A DNA stretch of 64,000 bases, taken from contig NZ_CP030033.1 in NCBI RefSeq assembly GCF_003611035.1, forward strand, positions 1,922,001 to 1,986,000, written 5' to 3'. Both the position numbers and the translations under genes were made by a program. Source of the DNA: Cryobacterium soli. Its GTDB lineage: Bacteria > Actinomycetota > Actinomycetes > Actinomycetales > Microbacteriaceae. Positions 61,176 to 64,000 of this stretch are shown in pieces (the first letter of the stretch is position 1; the number at the start of each line of letters is the position of its first letter). The notes beneath the pieces are model-generated. The model made no database searches. It saw only the letters and a list, made by a program, of their open reading frames with translations, and was not told the origin of the DNA.

Positions 61176-62369
61176 CTAGATGACCGCGCGGGTTTCGCGG
61201 GCGATCTCGAGCTCCTCGTTGGTGGGGATGACGAGCACGGTGACCCGCGAGGCATCCGTCGACACGACGCGGGCGACGCGGGAGAACGGGTCGTTCTTGG
61301 CCGGGTCGATCTCGATGCCGAGGCCCTCGAGGCCGCGCAGGGCGCCCTCGCGGATGATGCCGGAGTTCTCGCCGACACCGGCGGTGAAGACGATGACGTC
61401 GAGGCCGCCGAGCTGGGCGATGTAGTTGCCCACGTAGCCCTTGATGCGGTGGTAGTACACGTCGAGCGCGGCCTGGGCCACGGCGTCGCCGGCCACGGCG
61501 GCGTCTTCGACGTCGCGCATGTCACCGTTGCCGGTGAGGCCGAGCATGCCGCTCTCCTTGTTGAGCATGGTGTCGAGCTGCTCGATCGACATACCCGCCT
61601 TGCGGTGCAGGTGGAACAGCACCGCGGGGTCGATGTCGCCGGAGCGGGTGCCCATGACGAGTCCCTGCAGCGGGGTGAGGCCCATCGACGTGTCGATGGA
61701 CTTGCCGCCGTCGACGGCGCAGACCGACGCACCGTTGCCGAGGTGCAGCACGATGGTCTTCAGCTCGGCGAGCGGGCGGCCGAGGAACTCGGCTGCGGCC
61801 TCGGAGACGAACTTGTGCGAGCTGCCGTGGAAGCCGTACCGGCGGATGCTGTGCTCCGCGGCGAGGGCCGTGTTGATCGCGTACGTGTACGCGGCGGCCG
61901 GCATGCTCTGGTGGAACGAGGTGTCGAAGACGGCCACGTGCGGCACGTCGGGGAAGTTCGAGCGAGCCGCGATGATGCCCTGCACGTGTGCCGGGTTGTG
62001 CAGCGGGGCGAGGTCAGCCAGGTCGGTGATCTGCTGCTGCACGGCATCGTCGATCACGGTGGGACCGGTGAAGATGCTGCCGCCCTGCACGACGCGGTGA
62101 CCCACGGCGATGAGGTTGGCGTCGGCCAGCTGCGGGCCGTGCTCGGCGAACGCGGCGACCATGAGCGCGAAGCCCGCGGTGTGATCGGGGATCGGCAGGT
62201 TCTGCTCCTGGCGGCCAGCGTCCGAAGCCGTGTTGGTGTGGCGGGCATGTCCGGTGCCCTCGCCGATGCGCTCGACGAGTCCGCCGGCCAGTTCGGTCTC
62301 GGTGTCGATGTCGATCAGCTGGTACTTGAACGAGGACGAACCGCTGTTGATGACGAGGATGGCGGTCAT
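61176..62369 (-). CDS. ackA: Acetate kinase
   Basis: The 397-aa enzyme interconverts acetyl phosphate plus ADP and acetate plus ATP. It contains LVINSGSSSFKYQLID at the N-terminus, GHRVVQGG, GFHGSSHKFV, LHLGNGASVCAV and VFTAGVGENSG, the ASKHA-superfamily motifs. Length is standard. Its ATG overlaps the pta stop by four bases (ATGA), so the two are a co-translated unit. Confidence 0.97.
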   Translation of the reverse strand: MTAILVINSGSSSFKYQLIDIDTETELAGGLVERIGEGTGHARHTNTASDAGRQEQNLPIPDHTAGFALMVAAFAEHGPQLADANLIAVGHRVVQGGSIFTGPTVIDDAVQQQITDLADLAPLHNPAHVQGIIAARSNFPDVPHVAVFDTSFHQSMPAAAYTYAINTALAAEHSIRRYGFHGSSHKFVSEAAAEFLGRPLAELKTIVLHLGNGASVCAVDGGKSIDTSMGLTPLQGLVMGTRSGDIDPAVLFHLHRKAGMSIEQLDTMLNKESGMLGLTGNGDMRDVEDAAVAGDAVAQAALDVYYHRIKGYVGNYIAQLGGLDVIVFTAGVGENSGIIREGALRGLEGLGIEIDPAKNDPFSRVARVVSTDASRVTVLVIPTNEELEIARETRAVI

Positions 62370-64000
62370 ACGGCTGCCACCACCGCTGCGAGCGATGCGG
62401 CCTGGATGGCGGTGATCGCCACGGTGTTCACGATGTCCTGCACGAGGGCTCCTCTGGAAAGGTCGTTCATGGGTTTGCGCAGGCCCTGCAGGACGGGGCC
62501 GATCGCGACGGCGCCAGCACTGCGCTGGACTGCCTTGTAGGTGTTGTTGCCGGTGTTGAGGTCGGGGAAGATGAAGACGGTGGCCTTACCGGCCACGTCG
62601 GAGTCCGGCATCTTCGCCGCGGCCACCGCTGCGTCAGCGGCGGCGTCGTACTGGATCGGACCTTCGACGGCCAGGTCGGGGCGGCGTTCGCGCACGATGG
62701 CGGTGGCCTCCCGCACCTTTTCGACATCCGCGCCGTTGCCCGAGATGCCGGTGGAGTACGACAGCATCGCGATGCGAGGCTCGATGCCGAACTCGATGGC
62801 CGTCTCCGACGCCGAGATGGCGATGTCGGCGAGCTGGGCGGCGGTGGGGTCGGGGTTGACCGCGCAGTCGCCGTAGACGAGCACCCGGTCGGCCAGGGCC
62901 ATCAGGAACACGCTCGAGACCACGGACACGCCGGGGCGGGTCTTGATGATCTCGAAGCTCGGGCGGATGGTGTGCGCGGTGGTGTGCGACGCGCCGGAGA
63001 CCATGCCGTCGGCCAGGCCCAGCTGCACCATCATCGTGCCGAAGTACGAGACGTCGGTGACGACGTCGCGGGCCTGGTCGATGGTGACGCCCTTGTGAGC
63101 GCGGAGGCGCGCGTATTCCTCGGCGAAGCGCATCCGCAGCACGTCGTCGAACGGGCTGATGACGGTGGCCTTGGCGAGGTCCAGGCCGAGGCCGATGGCG
63201 CGCGAACGCACCTCGAACTCCTCGCCGAGGATGATCAGGTCGGCCACGTCGCGGGCCAGCAGGGTGGCGGCGGCGCGGAGCACGCGGTCGTCGTCGCCCT
63301 CGGGCAGGACGATGCGCATGCGGGTCTGGCGGGCGCGCTCGAGCAGGGTGTACTCGAACATGAGCGGCGTGACCACGTCGGCGCGGCTCACCTTGAGCCG
63401 GTCGAGCAGGGCGCTGCCGTCGACGTGCTGCTCGAACAGCGCCAGGGCGGTGTCGTGCTTGCGCTGCGAGTCGGCGGCCAGGCGGCCGCGGGTGTGCGTG
63501 ATGCGCAGCGCCGCCTCGTAGGAGGCCAGGTCGGTGCGGATGATGGGCACCGACGGGGCGAGGCCCTTCATGAGCTGTTCGATGGCCTCGGGCAGCGGGA
63601 ACCCGCCGACGAGCACGACACCGGCCAGCGACGGGAAGGTCGCGGAGGAGTTGGCCATCAGGGCGGCCAGCAGCACCTCGGGGCGGTCGCTGGGGATCAC
63701 GACGACGGCGCCCTCGGTGAGGCGAGGCAGCACGTTGACCATCGACATGGCGGCCACGACCACGCTGAGCGCCTCGCGGGAGAGCAGCTCGGGGTCGCCC
63801 TGCACCAGGGTGCCGTGGGTGGCTTCGAGGATGGTCTTCATGCTCGGGGCCACGAGGAACGCGTCTTCGGGGATCGCCCAGACGGGCACGACGGCCGCAT
63901 GCATCGCATCCGGTGCGTCGGGCAGGTTGTCGACGCCCTCGCGCACCGCGGCGATGAGGCCGTTGAGGTTCTCGGGGTCGGCGCGGTTGACCACGACGCC
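62366..64000 (-). CDS. pta: Phosphate acetyltransferase, 5' end beyond the window
   Basis: The frame is open through the right edge, and about 544 codons are present. The C-terminal part is the PTA/PTB domain with RIVLPEGDDDRVLRAA, GMVSGASHTTAHTIRPSFEI and LQGLRKPMNDLSRGA. The N-terminal part visible here includes the BioD-like/DRTGG regulatory region, as in the long actinobacterial enzyme. It converts acetyl-CoA and phosphate to acetyl phosphate. It is upstream of ackA, with a four-base overlap. Confidence 0.96.
   Translation of the reverse strand, partial: GVVVNRADPENLNGLIAAVREGVDNLPDAPDAMHAAVVPVWAIPEDAFLVAPSMKTILEATHGTLVQGDPELLSREALSVVVAAMSMVNVLPRLTEGAVVVIPSDRPEVLLAALMANSSATFPSLAGVVLVGGFPLPEAIEQLMKGLAPSVPIIRTDLASYEAALRITHTRGRLAADSQRKHDTALALFEQHVDGSALLDRLKVSRADVVTPLMFEYTLLERARQTRMRIVLPEGDDDRVLRAAATLLARDVADLIILGEEFEVRSRAIGLGLDLAKATVISPFDDVLRMRFAEEYARLRAHKGVTIDQARDVVTDVSYFGTMMVQLGLADGMVSGASHTTAHTIRPSFEIIKTRPGVSVVSSVFLMALADRVLVYGDCAVNPDPTAAQLADIAISASETAIEFGIEPRIAMLSYSTGISGNGADVEKVREATAIVRERRPDLAVEGPIQYDAAADAAVAAAKMPDSDVAGKATVFIFPDLNTGNNTYKAVQRSAGAVAIGPVLQGLRKPMNDLSRGALVQDIVNTVAITAIQAASLAAVVAAV

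Overview
The window looks like a chromosomal segment of a high-GC actinobacterium, most likely of the family Microbacteriaceae (a Cryobacterium-like genome). This is inferred from the lysC-asd pair, dnaX abutting recR, an Rv2578c-type radical SAM gene, a lone thymidine kinase, many genes that begin 6-8 nt after a TANNNT box without a Shine-Dalgarno sequence, and scattered palindromes containing GGTCTCGACAGGCTCGACC. I saw no rRNA, tRNA, CRISPR array or complete insertion sequence.

Region 1 (1-16.2 kb, minus strand): a surface or exo-polysaccharide locus. In transcription order it holds a Wzc-like chain-length regulator/tyrosine autokinase with a Tyr-Gly tail, a Wzb-like phosphatase, a polyprenyl-phosphate sugar-1-phosphate transferase, a WcaF-like acetyltransferase, alternating GT4 and GT2 glycosyltransferases, a Wzy-like polymerase, a Wzx-like flippase, two hexapeptide acyltransferases and a WcaI-like GT4 cut by the window edge. 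A plus-strand acyltransferase-3 gene inside it is broken by two compensating frameshifts. From about 1 to 13 kb the DNA is visibly less GC-rich than the rest, as expected for a variable, transferred cassette.

Region 2 (16.3-25.3 kb): a CAAX-type protease gene, then a five-gene minus-strand signalling operon. It encodes a sensor kinase, a membrane protein built like a kinase but without phosphoacceptor His, thymidine kinase, a NarL/LuxR response regulator, and an 826-aa protein that fuses a kinase module to a kinase-like module without His. The first two genes thus appear as a split version of the fused one. An acyltransferase-3 gene follows.

Region 3 (25.6-31.1 kb): a radical SAM protein whose [4Fe-4S] Cys motif is interrupted by a 349-aa LAGLIDADG intein, a DHA2-type MFS exporter, and malate:quinone oxidoreductase.

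Region 4 (31.2-41.4 kb): what looks like a signalling and glycan module: a membrane-anchored GH6 glucanase, an OmpR-type regulator with a long Pro/Ala linker, an Hpt-like protein without its His, a processive GT2 synthase, a lipoprotein, a degenerate GGDEF membrane protein, a hybrid-free sensor kinase, and an intact GGDEF-EAL protein. I propose it as a c-di-GMP-linked polysaccharide synthesis and trimming system.

Region 5 (41.4-48.8 kb): housekeeping genes asd, lysC (with an internal beta-subunit start), recR and dnaX, then a small XRE regulator/membrane protein pair with a palindromic operator.

Region 6 (49-59.5 kb): an arabinogalactan or galactan/arabinan utilisation operon: two ABC permeases, a binding protein, GH51, GH42 and GH35, with a divergent LacI-type repressor and two identical palindromic operators between them. 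No ATPase gene is present. Region 7 (59.5-64 kb): a CinA C-terminal-type amidohydrolase, a 40-aa ORF with a perfect Shine-Dalgarno sequence, YccF, ackA and the 3' part of pta. Three families of short palindromic repeats are scattered through the window.
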